From Trichobilharzia regenti (taxonomy: Eukaryota > Platyhelminthes > Trematoda > Strigeidida > Schistosomatidae): 64,000 nucleotides of DNA. The position numbers and the translations under genes are program-made. Under the pieces are notes generated by a model. That model ran no database searches and had not been told where the DNA came from. It was given only the letters and a program-made list of their open reading frames with translations. Shown here piece after piece: positions 1-13,100 of this stretch (positions are counted from its first letter, which is position 1; each line of letters opens with the position of its first letter). The stretch lies in contig OX235263.1 of the NCBI GenBank assembly GCA_944472135.2, positions 20,575,379 through 20,639,378 on the forward strand, written 5' to 3'.

Positions 1-256
1 CTATCTAGCCTGGCTAGTAAAAGGAGAACGAAAACGTGTATATAGTTCAGTGACACAACATCTGGTCAAGTCAGGACATTCAGTGCCATTCGAAAAATCC
101 TTCAAAATAATATACAAGATTCTATCAAACCTGCCAAAGGGAGTAAAATTAAGACATCTGGGTATAGCCGAGACACTAGCTATCCAAAATCTCAAACCCA
201 CGCTACATATCCAAAAGAAATACGCTCAACCCTTGTCCCTGCCGTGGCCATCATAA
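1..256 (+). pseudogene. Penelope-like element fragment, C-terminal end of GIY-YIG protein
   Basis: The reading frame from 50 encodes HLVKSGHSVPFEKSFKIIY and ends with a Lys/Gln-rich run and LSLPWPS. That tail (HL..GHS......FK.IY....... LPWP) is typical of the C terminus of Penelope-like element proteins after the GIY-YIG nuclease. The fragment starts at the window edge and lacks RT. A mirror-image copy of the same region is at 3800-4060. Confidence 0.65.
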
Positions 257-503
257 ACAGGTAATTCTTCTTATAGTGAATATCCCATTGATTTTCTTAT
301 CTAAACTTCCCGTTTATTCATGTTATTTTATTATTTCTACATTTCTAACCCTTAATTGCACGATATGTCAATCTTCTCAGTAATTATGATGCTACTTTGT
401 TTGAGCTTTATTCGTCGCCTTGTTTATTATGGTATTTTAATTCCTAATTGTAATTCTATTCTATTAATCTGACCCTTGTCCAGAAATTATTCTGGAACCT
501 TCC

Positions 504-504
<1 letters not shown>

Positions 505-542
<38 letters not shown>
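505..542. repeat. (TAT)n microsatellite
   Basis: About twelve uninterrupted trinucleotide units. Confidence 0.95.
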
Positions 543-583
543 GAAATCTACACAGAACAAATGATTCAAATGAAGTATGCGGG

Positions 584-585
<2 letters not shown>

Positions 586-634
<49 letters not shown>
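586..634. repeat. (TA)n microsatellite
   Basis: About 24 uninterrupted TA units. Confidence 0.95.
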
Positions 635-636
<2 letters not shown>

Positions 637-935
637 TACTGCTATATCAGTACGAGCCGGATCCTGTCTGATAAAACAAATTATTTGATTAAATAGGGTC
701 AGAGTTGGTTTTAGTAAATGACAAATAGCGTTGAAGTGAGAATACACATAACGAAAACAAATAATTAAGCTAACTTATATTTGAGGTATGTTCGTTCAAT
801 GGTGGAATCCATTTTTAATGTACTACACACATAAATAAGTGGTTCGACAAAAACCAAAAGGTACACAAACACGCACACAAGTACTCATAATAAAATAAAT
901 AAATAATAATACTAATCAATAATTTACAAACCTAC

Positions 936-1194
936 CTGTTCAATTTCACACAGTTTATCTACACCCTTTTTAAAATTAATCATACACGTTTCAACGACAT
1001 GATAAGCAGCTGCATAACTGGCCGCTTCTGTTTGATATTGTGGCATACGTTTAATTAGATCGGAAAGACCTCTTAGTCCAACGGCACTTTTATTTTTATC
1101 ATCGTTTGATGAAACAGGAGATGCTGTGGCTTCTTCGAACTCTGCGAATTGTTTCTTACTTTCAGCAAATTCACGAACTCGTTGAGGGAGTGTC
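936..1194 (-). CDS. unc-18: unc-18 exon 9 (last in window)
   Basis: Residues 286-372, domain 3a. [27 protein letters not shown] and [13 protein letters not shown] match the family helical hairpin '[25 protein letters not shown]...VDKLC.VEQ'. TTCAG acceptor, CAG|GTAGGT donor, phase 0. The inserted Ser/Asn/Asp/Lys-rich loop after the Phe-Ala-Glu stretch is lineage specific. Following exons must lie left of position 1. Confidence 0.96.
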
Positions 1195-4100
1195 CTGAAG
1201 GTTAAGCAAATAAATTACGATGTAGAGAAAATGACTTAAGGTAGGAGAAATATGCTTGAAAATAAGCTATTGAGATAGGTAGGATCATCCACGCGTGAAC
1301 TCTTGATTTCTAAAGGACGTCACAATTCTTTGAAATCCAATTGAATATTCCAGTAGGTGGAAAAATACGAAATACGGTGATACACCGGAGTTTAGTCTTT
1401 AAGGTGTAGGAGGGAACTTATTCAAATCTTATCCATAATGGCATTATACTCCACCACAGTGCCCAAGTTTTATGCCTTACCTCAATACTACTCACTCTAC
1501 TATACCACTCAACACCGGAGATAGAACGCAGACACCTATGATCAAAGACAGCTAATTTGGCCATGTCTCATTGACAGCCATAAAGGAGGAGGACAGAGTA
1601 AACACTGCCGAGCGGTACACACACCCTTTGGTCCGTAGCCCACCGGATATCACGTCTACTGAGCCAGAGATGGCGTAAGTTGGCTATTAAATGCCAAACG
1701 AGCCTTCTGTTTCCGTGCTGAGATTTCGTCGGCGATCAACCCTCTGGACTTGGCTGATTCAATTTCTTAAATAGATGAAGTGGTCAGCACGCTCAGCTAC
1801 CACTTTACTCCCTCCCTATCTTTAAGCTATGAGTGAGTCGATGTAGTCCAGTCCTGTAGCATCTTACTTGAATTTCACAATAAGGAATTGCATGCCAAAC
1901 ATTCAGAGATTTCAGTTGAAGTTGTTCATAAGAGTGCATTTTTTCAGTGTCTTTACACAACAGGGAGGACTATACCATCTATATATTCTGATTCAACGAG
2001 ATTATTCCCTGATGGTAATAAGTGAATCCCTGAGTTCCAGAAGTCGGTTAGGGTTAAGTCCATTAATACATCTACATATGATGAAATTAAACAGAAACCG
2101 GGACAGTGGGCATCCACAACAGACACCACTGGTTGTCATCAGTTCAGATGACAACTAGCCGTAAGCTCTCACCTGGGTGGCTGCAAGAGTTCGAGTAGAG
2201 TGCCTTGAACAGTGCGAAGTATTATCTCCGCATTCCCTTCACAGCCAAACATCCCCATAGTACCTCTCAGTTGACAGAACCGAGTGCCGCCTTTAGGTCA
2301 AGAAATATAACGATTGTTGGACGCCGATGATAAGTATGCCAATGTTCCAGAATCTGTCGAAGCTTGAAGATATGATCAATACACTTTTTTCCTGGTTTAA
2401 AGCCCGTCTGGTTCTCTCCTGTTAGTTCCCTCTGAGCACCGTTTAGTCTACGCATTATTATTGAGCCATAGTGGTCAAGCTAATCCCTCTGTGATTAATG
2501 AATCGGATTAAAAGAAGTGAAAGTCATATTTTTTCGTCCCTTTGCATTTCTCTTTTCGTAGCTTACTATTTGCCTAATAAACTATGGAAGTTTTAGGAAT
2601 GCGTCGGTCGGGAATTGAAGCCAGGCATTCAGCGTAGCTAGCAAGCATTCCACCTACCGTGTTTTGATTAAAGGTAAAACTGTAAGACAAGCGACATATT
2701 TTCTATGTGTAAATGTAGAATGACCACAAAATAGTAGTTACGATTCAGAACTTTTACAATTAACCAAGGAACACATACCTCGTGACATCTGCAATATGTT
2801 GATGCCGCAACTCTCTCCACAACGTATCTCCTTCAGCTACATTTGCTTTACGATTCCCATCAAATCTTTAAATAGGAAAGAAAATATTTAATTAAGAAGT
2901 TAGATAACCAACAAAAAGACAGACATAATTCATATAGCCCACCTAGAGCACTGGTGTGTACTTCGCCACATCCTTAGATTTGTACAACAGGCTGATAATT
3001 TCGATGAAAACTAAAAAGTTAGACGATAATCTAAAACTGTAAGAGACGCACGTTTGTAAATAACGAAATTAAAGGAAAAAATGAATACACACACTAGATC
3101 ATCGGGATTATTTGAAAAAGACGGTTGCAGCAAAGAAGAAAACGTTCTTTTCGATGAAGTCAACATCAAAATCAACTAGGCTGTACACTCGTGTATTTGT
3201 AACAATAGTAGACAAAGGCCGGCAACAGATCCTTTTATTACGGAAATCAACACGTATATATATATATATATATATATTTCATGTACATTACTATAGCTTA
3301 TTCAAGCAGACGAACACAGTCTTCTGATTGGTTGCTTCTGGTTTCTCGAAAAGTTAAGCCATATATCTGCAAATCTTATTTGCCCACGTTAAGTCTGATG
3401 TGATTGGCTGTTGAATCAGCCTTGTTCATATTTTCTCACGGCCAATATTAGTGACCTAGACATTGACGTAAATTAATGCCTACCAATTGGCTAGCAGCCT
3501 GCTCTCACCACATATTTACAGTAAGGGAGTTAGAAATCCTTTGAACTACTTCCAGTCATGGGCAAATTAATAAAACTGTTAAAGTGTAATAAACAGGAAG
3601 ATGGGATAAGAACATAGTAAGATCCTAATTACTAAGAAACTTGACTGTTTTTTGTGTAATTATGGATTGAAAGCATAACAATAACAAAATACACAGGAAG
3701 TTCGGATAAAAACAGTAATGCAGATAGGAACGAAAAAAAATCGTGAAAATAACAGAAATAAATAGGAACATTGGATAGGATAATCATTATTGAGAGGACT
3801 GACGTTTGGTGACGGCCATGGTAGGGACAACTGTTGGAAGTATTTATTTAAAATACATAGCGTGGGGCTTGAACTTCTGGATCACTGGTGCCTCAGTTAT
3901 TTTCAGATGCCTTGATCCCACTCCATTTCAGAAGTTTGATAGGATCGTGTATCTAACTGAAGGGCTTAACAACACATGGGACTGAATGTCCTGAATTCCC
4001 CAGATGTACTGTTACTGAACTATATACACCCTTGCGTTCTCCTTTGCTAAGCGTATTTTACAAGCGGACGGATGATACGGCCAATGTTCTCTGCTTCACA

Positions 4101-7100
4101 CGAGCAAGTGAAATGTTGTATGCATGATGAAATGGCCTGATGCGAAAGCTTGTCATTCACGTGCTGGCTGAATAATTTCTTGCAAGGAAATGTCACTCGT
4201 AAGCCGGCAGCGAAGTATGTTTTACTGGGAAATTCCGAAAGCGATCTACAGAGTTCTGCTACAGTATCATTTTTAAATTCGAGGTTAAGCATTAGCATCT
4301 TTGGTTGAGGGAGACTTGGACCTTTTCAGATGTTTTCTTTGGTTTTAGATTGGTGTCTATGAATCTTGCTGAGAAACCAATTTCTATCAACGTCTCTCGG
4401 AGATTGAGTGATTCTTTGTCCATTGATTCCTCAGTGCATATTTTAAGGATCCTAGAGGAAATAGAGTATATGAGGTTTCTCTTTTTGCTTACACGAACAC
4501 AACTTTGAAAGGTGATAAACTGTCCATTCCTTGTGGAATTTTTCTAGATGGATCTTTTCAGAGAGTTATCAGTATTTCTTTGCAGTTGAACATCGAGGAG
4601 ATGAAATAGTGAGTCAGATTCAACTTCTAAAGTGAAGTCAGTGTTTGAGTAGGTTTCTATGATCTTAATTCTCATCACAAACAATGAAAGTATCACCACT
4701 GTATCTCTTGTGGAGACAGAGCTCATCGACAGTTGATGATAAGGAATTGTTTTCTAGCCAAGCCATAAAGCAGCTGCCCAAGAGGGGTCCCCTAGAGGAG
4801 AACCTATTACCGGTATATTTAGTTGTTGAATCTAAAGTAGACGTTGAAAGTGCATCATAGTAACAGCTCCCTTAGATAATCGACTGATATGCCGAGATTG
4901 ATGCTACTGGGATCAATGAAGTCACAAAGAAAGCATGCAGTTTTTATCAGCGGAATGTTAGTGAAGAGAGAAACGACATCTAGGGAGACGATTCTCGTAC
5001 TGCACGAAAAAAAAAACAATTTTCTTAGTGACTTTGGTCCTAACATGATTTTCCCCGACCTTCATGTTTATTTTATCACTATTATTATTATTTGGTTTCA
5101 GGATTTCACCACGAGCTGACATCAGTTCGAGAACCATCAGAAAACCTGAGAGTACTGGGCAGCTGTTTCGTCAGCCTAGTCTCGGACTCTTCATCAGTAC
5201 GCAGCCACTGGGGCTCGGACCCAGGACCTTCTGGTTACAAGGCGAGCTCTGTCAAGTACTCCCAGGTTTTCCAATGGTTCTCTAACCAATGTCAGCTCAT
5301 GATGAAATCCTGAAACCAATGAATCAAATCCCTACAAACCAATACTTAAATATTATTACTATATTGTAATTCCTGTTTGCAATTTTACTACTTTGACCAT
5401 TGGCCGGAAGTAGTTCAAGGGATTTCTCACCCATTTACGGTAAATTCACCGAAATAACACACTGCAAATTAAACGGATATGCAGCAAGAATGCATCTGCG
5501 CCATAAACATTCATTACGAACCATATTTTCTAGGGTCTTAGATCATGGATTCCAATTATCTTTCGGAAACCCTACCAATCAAACTAACAGTTTCCTACAT
5601 AGTTTAAACCTACAATGAGTGTTATTGTTAACCTATATTGTCATGATTTACACACACTGCCTTTGCTTAGTCAAAAGAATATCCCATCCACTGCAGATAA
5701 TGATTCGTTATTTCGATAAAGAAAGGAAGACGAAATTTGCAGTATAAAATGATATCATTCTATTTCACAGGTTCTCATCAGCTGCAGACTACCTGGAATT
5801 ACAATGGTTATATAGATGATAATAACATACTTTAATGTTCGAGTGGTGGTAGAAAAGAGATACTATAAAATTGACGCATCTAAATGAAAGCATTACAATG
5901 TATTTAGTTTAAGTTTTTATCATCAATTTATACGCTTTTAAAGTTGAAAAGAGGGGGAGGGGTAAGAGAGAAAACAGAAAAAATTGATTAACAGAACAGT
6001 GTTAGCTTTTAGGTTCACATAGCAACTCAAGAAACAAAAAAACAAAAACGGTTACATATGATTAACCTCTCACTCCCTTGGTAACAGAATTTTGATTTTG
6101 ATTAGTCATCTAATTCAGTGATCTCAACTCACTGAACAAATCTTAATCTCACAAACTGTAACCGCTTTTATATATATCCAAACCAAGTTCACTTTTAACG
6201 GTTTGAAAAAATTTGGGCATTGGGTATATGATATTCATTATAATAGAGGCTTTTTTTTTGTATTTCCCAATGAATGAAATTTCGTTTTGTTTTTTCATTC
6301 ATTGGGAAATACAAAAAAAGCCTCTATTATAATGTAACCGCTTTTGTTTCTTGAGTTGCTATGTGAACCTAAAAGCTAACACTGTTCTGTTAATCAATTT
6401 TTTCTGTTTTCTCTCTTACCCCTCCCCCTCTTTTCAACTTTAAAAGCGTATAAATTGATGATAAAAACTTAAACTAAAAACATTGTAATGCTTTCATTTA
6501 GATGCGTCAATTTTATAGTATCTCTTTTCTACCACCACTCGAACATTAAAGTATGTTATTATCATCTATATAACCATTGTAATTCCAGGTAGTCTGCAGC
6601 TGATGAGAACCTGTGAAATAGAATGATATCATTTTATACTGCAAATTTCGTCTTCCTTTCTTATCGAAATTTATCAAGGGAACCAAATGTATGAATTATT
6701 TTCCTTTTGCCGGTGTTGTTCTGATTATTTTGTCCGTTGTTTTCCGATTTTAAGGGAAGCAACCCAAAAGGTCGCTTCTCTCTAAACTTTATCTTTATGT
6801 AACCATTCCTTCTCAGGCGTGAGGCTAGCAACCTCACCCTGTAAACAAAGTTGCTAATGAAACTTCAGCATATGGGTGACACCAGATGGGAGAACCAAAA
6901 ACCAAATTGACTTCATCTCAATCTCAAGGAAGTGGAATGATGGAATAGAACAGATAGAAGAGGCTTTGGTGTTAAATAACTATCCTTTAAAATTCATTAG
7001 GAAGATCGAAAAAGGCCAAAAGCAAATGAAGAATAATTGTGAAACTAGTAATAATAACATAAATAAGAGAGAATATAAGGCATGTAGAGTTATACCATAT

Positions 7101-10100
7101 AAGGAGGGGACATCTGAGACCCTACGTAGGATTCTAAATAAATCAGGAATTAGAGTGGCATTTAAACCTACAAACTCAGTCAGGGACAAGTTGTGTAGGT
7201 TAAAGGACCCAGTTGACCCAATCAGACAAAATAATATAATTTACAAAATACCCTGCAATGACTGTGAGGTCAACTACATAGGTCAAACTAGTAGGTCAGG
7301 GGTAGACAGATTGTCGGAACATAGGGATGTAGCTAAGGTAAGAATGGTTGACCCTGAAAAGATAGGTAATTTAGAAAAAGCTCAGCAATTGCAATGCATG
7401 CATTAACACACAACGACACAATAGGGTGGGAGAGGGTTAAAATTCTAGAAAGTAATCTAGATAGGTGGAGAGAGATAGAGGTGGATTACTGAATCCTGCC
7501 TGGTTCATCGAGTCTACACCAAACACATGCAATAGGAATGAGTCATCACTCATACCAGAAATATGGAAAATAGTACTACCAATCAAATCAAGTGAAAAAT
7601 AATGGAACTATATAAATGAAGTTAGGAAGTCGTGTGAGTACCTTGATATGATTATGAGCAATAAATTGTGCTCGAAACGTCATCAGTAAACATTACTGTA
7701 TAACACTGTGAGACTTTATCAAAACAAAAATTTACCCATAATGGAATTATACTCTACCACAGTGCACAAGTTTTATTCTTATATCAGTGTCACAATAGAT
7801 TATTTTGTATATTTATAGCGATTCAAAAACCACATTTCAGGATTTCACCATGAGGTGACATTGGAAAATCAACTAGGAAGCACTGTACATTTATTTCGTC
7901 CTACTTTAGAACTCTTCATAGTACACATCTACCGCCAGAGTTAGAACCCAGGAGCTTCCGGTTACAAGGCGAGCTCGAAGACAATTAAGTCACTGGGACC
8001 TGATTCAATGTCCATGAATTCCAACTTCTACCAACAACACATGAGCTATATTTCATTTAATGCACAGTGAATGCCTTCGACAGCGTCGATCGAGAGGTGA
8101 TTTGGCAACTACTTCGCTACTACGGGGTGTCATTGACAATAATACATCTCATCCAACAGTTATACGACAATGCTGCATTCCAAGTAATCCACAACAGGAA
8201 ACTTACGGAAGCCTTCGAAGAAGTGAGGACGGGAGTGAGGCAAGGCTGACTGGCTGTCTATTATCGCCAATGATCTTCCTGATTGCAGTAGACTGGATAA
8301 TGCGACAGACAGCGAGACAGACAACGTGCAATGAGGAAACAGGCATAAAATGGACTCACACAAAAAAAGACTGGACATCGCCGATGATATATGTCTGATT
8401 TCCCACAAACTGGAAGATATGTAAGTGAAAAGCAACAAGCTGGCACAGGAAGAAGCATCGAACATAGGACTTCAACTCAGGTGAACATAGATAAAACAGA
8501 GGTGATGAAGATTCTTGGCCAACACCAACAGCATCAACAACAACAGACAACAATCAGTATAAATGGGAGGAACCTGGAAGAAACAACCTCCTTTACCTAC
8601 CGAGAAAGCATCGTTTCAACTACAGGCGGAACTGACGAGGATATCAAAGCCAGAATCGGAAAAGCAAGACAGGCTTTGATTACCCTTAAGTCTGTGTGGA
8701 GGTCAACATCACTCACCATCAAAAATAAGATCCGGATTTTCAACTCCAATGTGAAGTCAGTGCTACTATACGGGTCAGAGACTTGCACTGCGCGTCATAA
8801 AGAGCATCTCAGGCAAACTTCAGACCTTCATTAACAGTTGTCTTCGCTCAATACTCAAGATCAGATGGCTGGCCAGAAAAGATCAACAACAGGGATCTTT
8901 GGAAATGAGCGAACCAACCAGGAACCGACTGTGCAACAAATAGGCAGGAAAAAATGGAGATGGATTGGCCATACTCTGAGGAAACGATCAAGTGAGTGAC
9001 ATCACTAGACAAGCCATCCATTGCTCGAGTGGAACGAGGCCGAAAGGGAAGTGGCGAGTTGGTTGTCAGTGCGAGAGTGGGGTGACTTGGAGAAGGTCAT
9101 GTGAAGAGGAGATGAAAGCATGTGGGCAAACTTGGAGCGGAGTGAAAAAGTTGGCAGAAAACAGAAGGTAATGGAGACTTGTGGCTGAAGCCCTATGTTC
9201 CCCTAGGAATTAAAGGATATAATAATAATAACAATAATACAGTGAATTGTTTCACAAGAAAGCTGATACATTTTTGTCGAATGGCTCTTGTACATTTTTC
9301 TTCACTAATGAAGTCAGTGAGTTTTAATCACCTTATCTAAAAAAAATTATGATTTGCAATTTCTAATAAGATTTTAAAAAAAACTGTATGATTAAATTCA
9401 CAAATGGAATATATTATATTGAAGGTAAGGTTAGTAGGCACTTACACAACTGAATTATCCTCTACATCAAGTAAATCATAACACATAGCTTGAAGCGTTA
9501 ATTCATGCAAAAGAGGACTAACAGGATCCAAACTACGATCAACGATTAATAAAATACTTTGATCTTTATGTGAACCCTAAAAAGGATGAAGAAGATACTC
9601 AATTTAGGATTGGTTGAAAAAATTCAAACTTATGCAATACGCAATACAATGGAAATGTACGTATATTGTCTTCACCTGAATATTGTGTTCATTAATATTA
9701 CTGGGGATTATAAGACTCTTCTTATTTTATTATTATTCCCTTGAGTGGAACGTGGAGCTTCATGAGCACATCTCCATTTCATCTCCTGTTCTATGCAGTC
9801 CCCTTTAGTTGGTTCCACAATTACCCATAAGCATTCATCTCCTGTTCACACGATCTTCTCAATGCCACCCTCGGCCTCATGTCCAACTTACCGTTTCCCA
9901 TTCGGGTTACAATAGAGTGCCTGGCACGCAATGTCACTCAACACCTCTATTCCCTTCGGCAAATTAGTTGGACAATACGTTCTTGATCGGTTGTTTTCCC
10001 GTTGTTTATCCGCCCTGATCATCCGATCTTCAGCATCGACAAAAGGGCTGCTGTTGATGAAAGTCTGTAGCCTGTTAGAAATGCTTTATGTGACGCGTCT

Positions 10101-13100
10101 TCCAGGTGTCTCTGAATTATATAGAAGCACTGACTTGAAAGCACAAATCTTTTTCTTTATACTGATTGCATCAGATTTTTACACTGATTTCACAATAATG
10201 AATCTCTGTCTTGCTTCTTCGATCCTGATTGGCCATGACATTCCCATCCGTGCCAACACCTGTAGTTGAAACGATGCTGCCTTGATAAGTGAAAGAAGTG
10301 ACCTCATTCACACTTCTCCAGTTGATTAGACTCTTAAGAAATAAGCAAATAGTCCACATAGACTATCTGTTGAAGTATTGATGTGTTTGAAAGAAGCTCC
10401 ACCGTTGCATAGCATTGACTTGCTTGTAATCACACAAGAACAGGGTAGGCCAGGGTGAAAGTATTAAAAACTAATATAGTTGGGTGGAGAGAGAGAGAGG
10501 GAGGTTAATCACTGAAGTTTTGCTTATCAATTCAACACCACCCATGTGCAATCGGAATGACGCAACGCCCACACCGGAGATATGGGAAGTGGCAACAAAC
10601 AACAAAGGGAAGTTGGAAAGGCAGAGGAGAGAGAGAGAAAAAAACGTATATAAGGCAAATTGAGATAACGTGTGACTAAAACTGATATGATTATGAGTGG
10701 CAATAATTTATGCTCGAAACACTGTCATCCAGTTGTTAATACTGCATCGCTGCGCGGCATTTAAAATAAACTTATCTAATAATACATTCTACCACAATGC
10801 CCAAGTTCTACAATTGCATCTTTTATTTTGATTATAGCTTGATTCCACACCGCATTTTTGATACAACTATGGAATTTTCAGCATGTGATATCGGTGGCCG
10901 AAATTTTGCAAGCCGACCATTGATATCAGGTGTACGTCGGCAGGGGTTCGAACCCCGGACCATGTGCATGATCAGCGAGAGTCCTAATCGCTGTGCCACC
11001 GACGCCCACTCAAGATTTAAACGACAGATTAATTGAAAAAAAATATTCTTTTCGGTAACGTCTTTTTCATCAGGTGCTACAAGCTGTATGACAGCACTAA
11101 TCAAGAAAATACTGTCATTGACAACGCCAGTGCTGTTTTAAGTAACATCGAATCAGTATTGTCTATCTGTCTGGATTCAACATAGAACTTGACACCGAAG
11201 TGCACCAGTTCGAGTTGCCACGTTCCATGTAGCACACAAAGGTAGACAAGAAGATGAGTGAAGAGAATAAATAGACTTTGACAAGTATAAGAGCGAAACA
11301 GAATGGGTAATGGTAGAAAGGAATATGAAAGATTACACAGACTGAATACATCTGCGCTGGCCATTGACAACGATTTTGAGCCATGTCACCTATTGTCTCC
11401 AGCCATTGATTCCTAGAGTCCCGAGGGCCCCAACCCGGAAGTCTGAATCTCCCTCCCTACCTGACCGACTCAGTTTAACTGTCAAGGATTTCATGGATTG
11501 ATGAGGCCATGTTTTTGTTTGGCCACCACTTACCCTTTTCCAACCTCCACCTATATCAGCTAGCAATGCCCGTCGGGGGAGGCGATGGTTAGGCATGCGC
11601 AGCACGTGACCTAGCCATCTCAGTCTATGTAACATTATAGCCTCCTCGATTGATTTTCTCTCTTTGCCCAACACTCTACGCCTAACGTCAACATTACTAA
11701 CCTTATTAAACCACCTAACGTGAGACAGAGATCGCAGACATCTATGATCGAAATCAGTCAACCTTTTCATGTCTTCAACTCGTATTGGCCATGTTTCAGA
11801 GCCATAGAGAAGGACCGAGCGAACTGATGAGCAGTACACACGACCCTTGGTTAATAGCCAGCCGGATGTCACGCCTACGCCAGAGATGGTGTAAGTCAGC
11901 GAAAGCAGCTCGAGCTTTTTGGATCCGTGCTGAGATTTCGTCGTCAATCAGTCCGTTGGTTTTGATACAACTTCCCAAATAGGTGAAGTGGCCAACATGT
12001 TCTATCACTTCAATCCCTATCATTAAGCTAGGAGTTGACGTAGTCCATCCAGTCCTGTAGCACCATCTTACACTTCACAGGGGCGAATCGCATGCCAAAC
12101 ACATGAAGATTGCAGCTCAATGTGTTCAGAAGACTCTGCATTTTGTCACCATCCTCCCCTAACAGGACTATGTCATCTGCATATTCTAAGTCCATAAGAC
12201 TATTCCCTGGTAACAAGTCGATTTCTAAGTCGTTACCTTCAGTTAAGGATACCTCCATTAGCATATCTATGATGAAGTTAAACAGGAATGGGGAAAGTGG
12301 ATATCCCTGTCGGACACCACTGGTTGTTATCAATTCAGATGACAATTCCCCATAAGCCCTTACACGACTACGTGAGTTTGAATAGAGTGCCTTGATTAGG
12401 GCAATCCACTTTCTTGGCACTTCCTTCACAGTCAAACATTGTGATAGTACCTTTCGATCCACGGAGTTGAAGGCTGCCTTCAAGTCGAGAAATATGGCAA
12501 GTGTTGGACGCCGAAAAGTGTGTCTATGTCCTAGAATTTGTCGGAGAGTGAAGATATGATCTATGGACCCTCTACCTGGTCGGTGGCACAGTGGTTAGGA
12601 CTCTCGCCGACCATTCAAATGGTCCGGGGTTCGAGCCCGCACCGACGCACACCTGATATCTATGGTTGGCCTGCAAAATTTGGGCTACCGATATCCCTGC
12701 TGAAAATTCCATCCTTGTACCGAAAATACAGTGTGGAATCAAGCTGTAAATCAAAAATAAAAAAATAAATAAAAATAAAGCCTGCTTGATTTCCCCTCGT
12801 TTCTTCCTCTCGAGTTCTCCTTAGTCTGTGCATGATTACTGAGCCTAGGATTTTAGAAACTATGTTCGTTAGGCTGATCCCCCTATGATTATCACATGAG
12901 GACTTGTTTCCCTTCTTGAGTATCGGTATAATCAGTTACTTACCCCAGTCTGATGGAACCGTCTCTGATTCAGTATTGTCGAAAGATTACACTTCAAAAG
13001 CATCAGTAAGAGAGAAATAATATGCAACAGTGTAACACTAAACTGAATATCAGGCAAATTAAGAGAAGTAATATAGAATTTCTGAATTTATAGACTCGAC

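Larger units (their letters stand above)
257..935. other. unc-18 intron sequence, AT-rich, no gene seen
   Basis: Between the Penelope fragment and exon 9 I see only AT-rich intron with two microsatellites (a TAT run near 505-542 and a TA run at 586-634). No open frame with family resemblance. Confidence 0.6.
11162..12981 (-). mobile_element. RTE-clade LINE family A, minus copy (one arm of inverted pair)
   Basis: Minus strand holds, in order, GNQAGF.., [14 protein letters not shown] (catalytic Asp, 12028-12483 frame [11 protein letters not shown]), [34 protein letters not shown] (YADD box), then in shifted frames [26 protein letters not shown] and [24 protein letters not shown] at 12581-12776 interrupts it. 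Compared with 18028-19645 it differs by only a few substitutions (e.g. CNLHVF versus SNLRMF) and shares the same in-frame TAA after DWGK and the same frameshift, so both arms descend from one already broken copy. 5' truncated at about 12981. Confidence 0.88.

Noticed and set aside
505..634. Microsatellites as regulatory or centromeric arrays
   Set aside because: Short, common in AT-rich flatworm DNA, no other structure.
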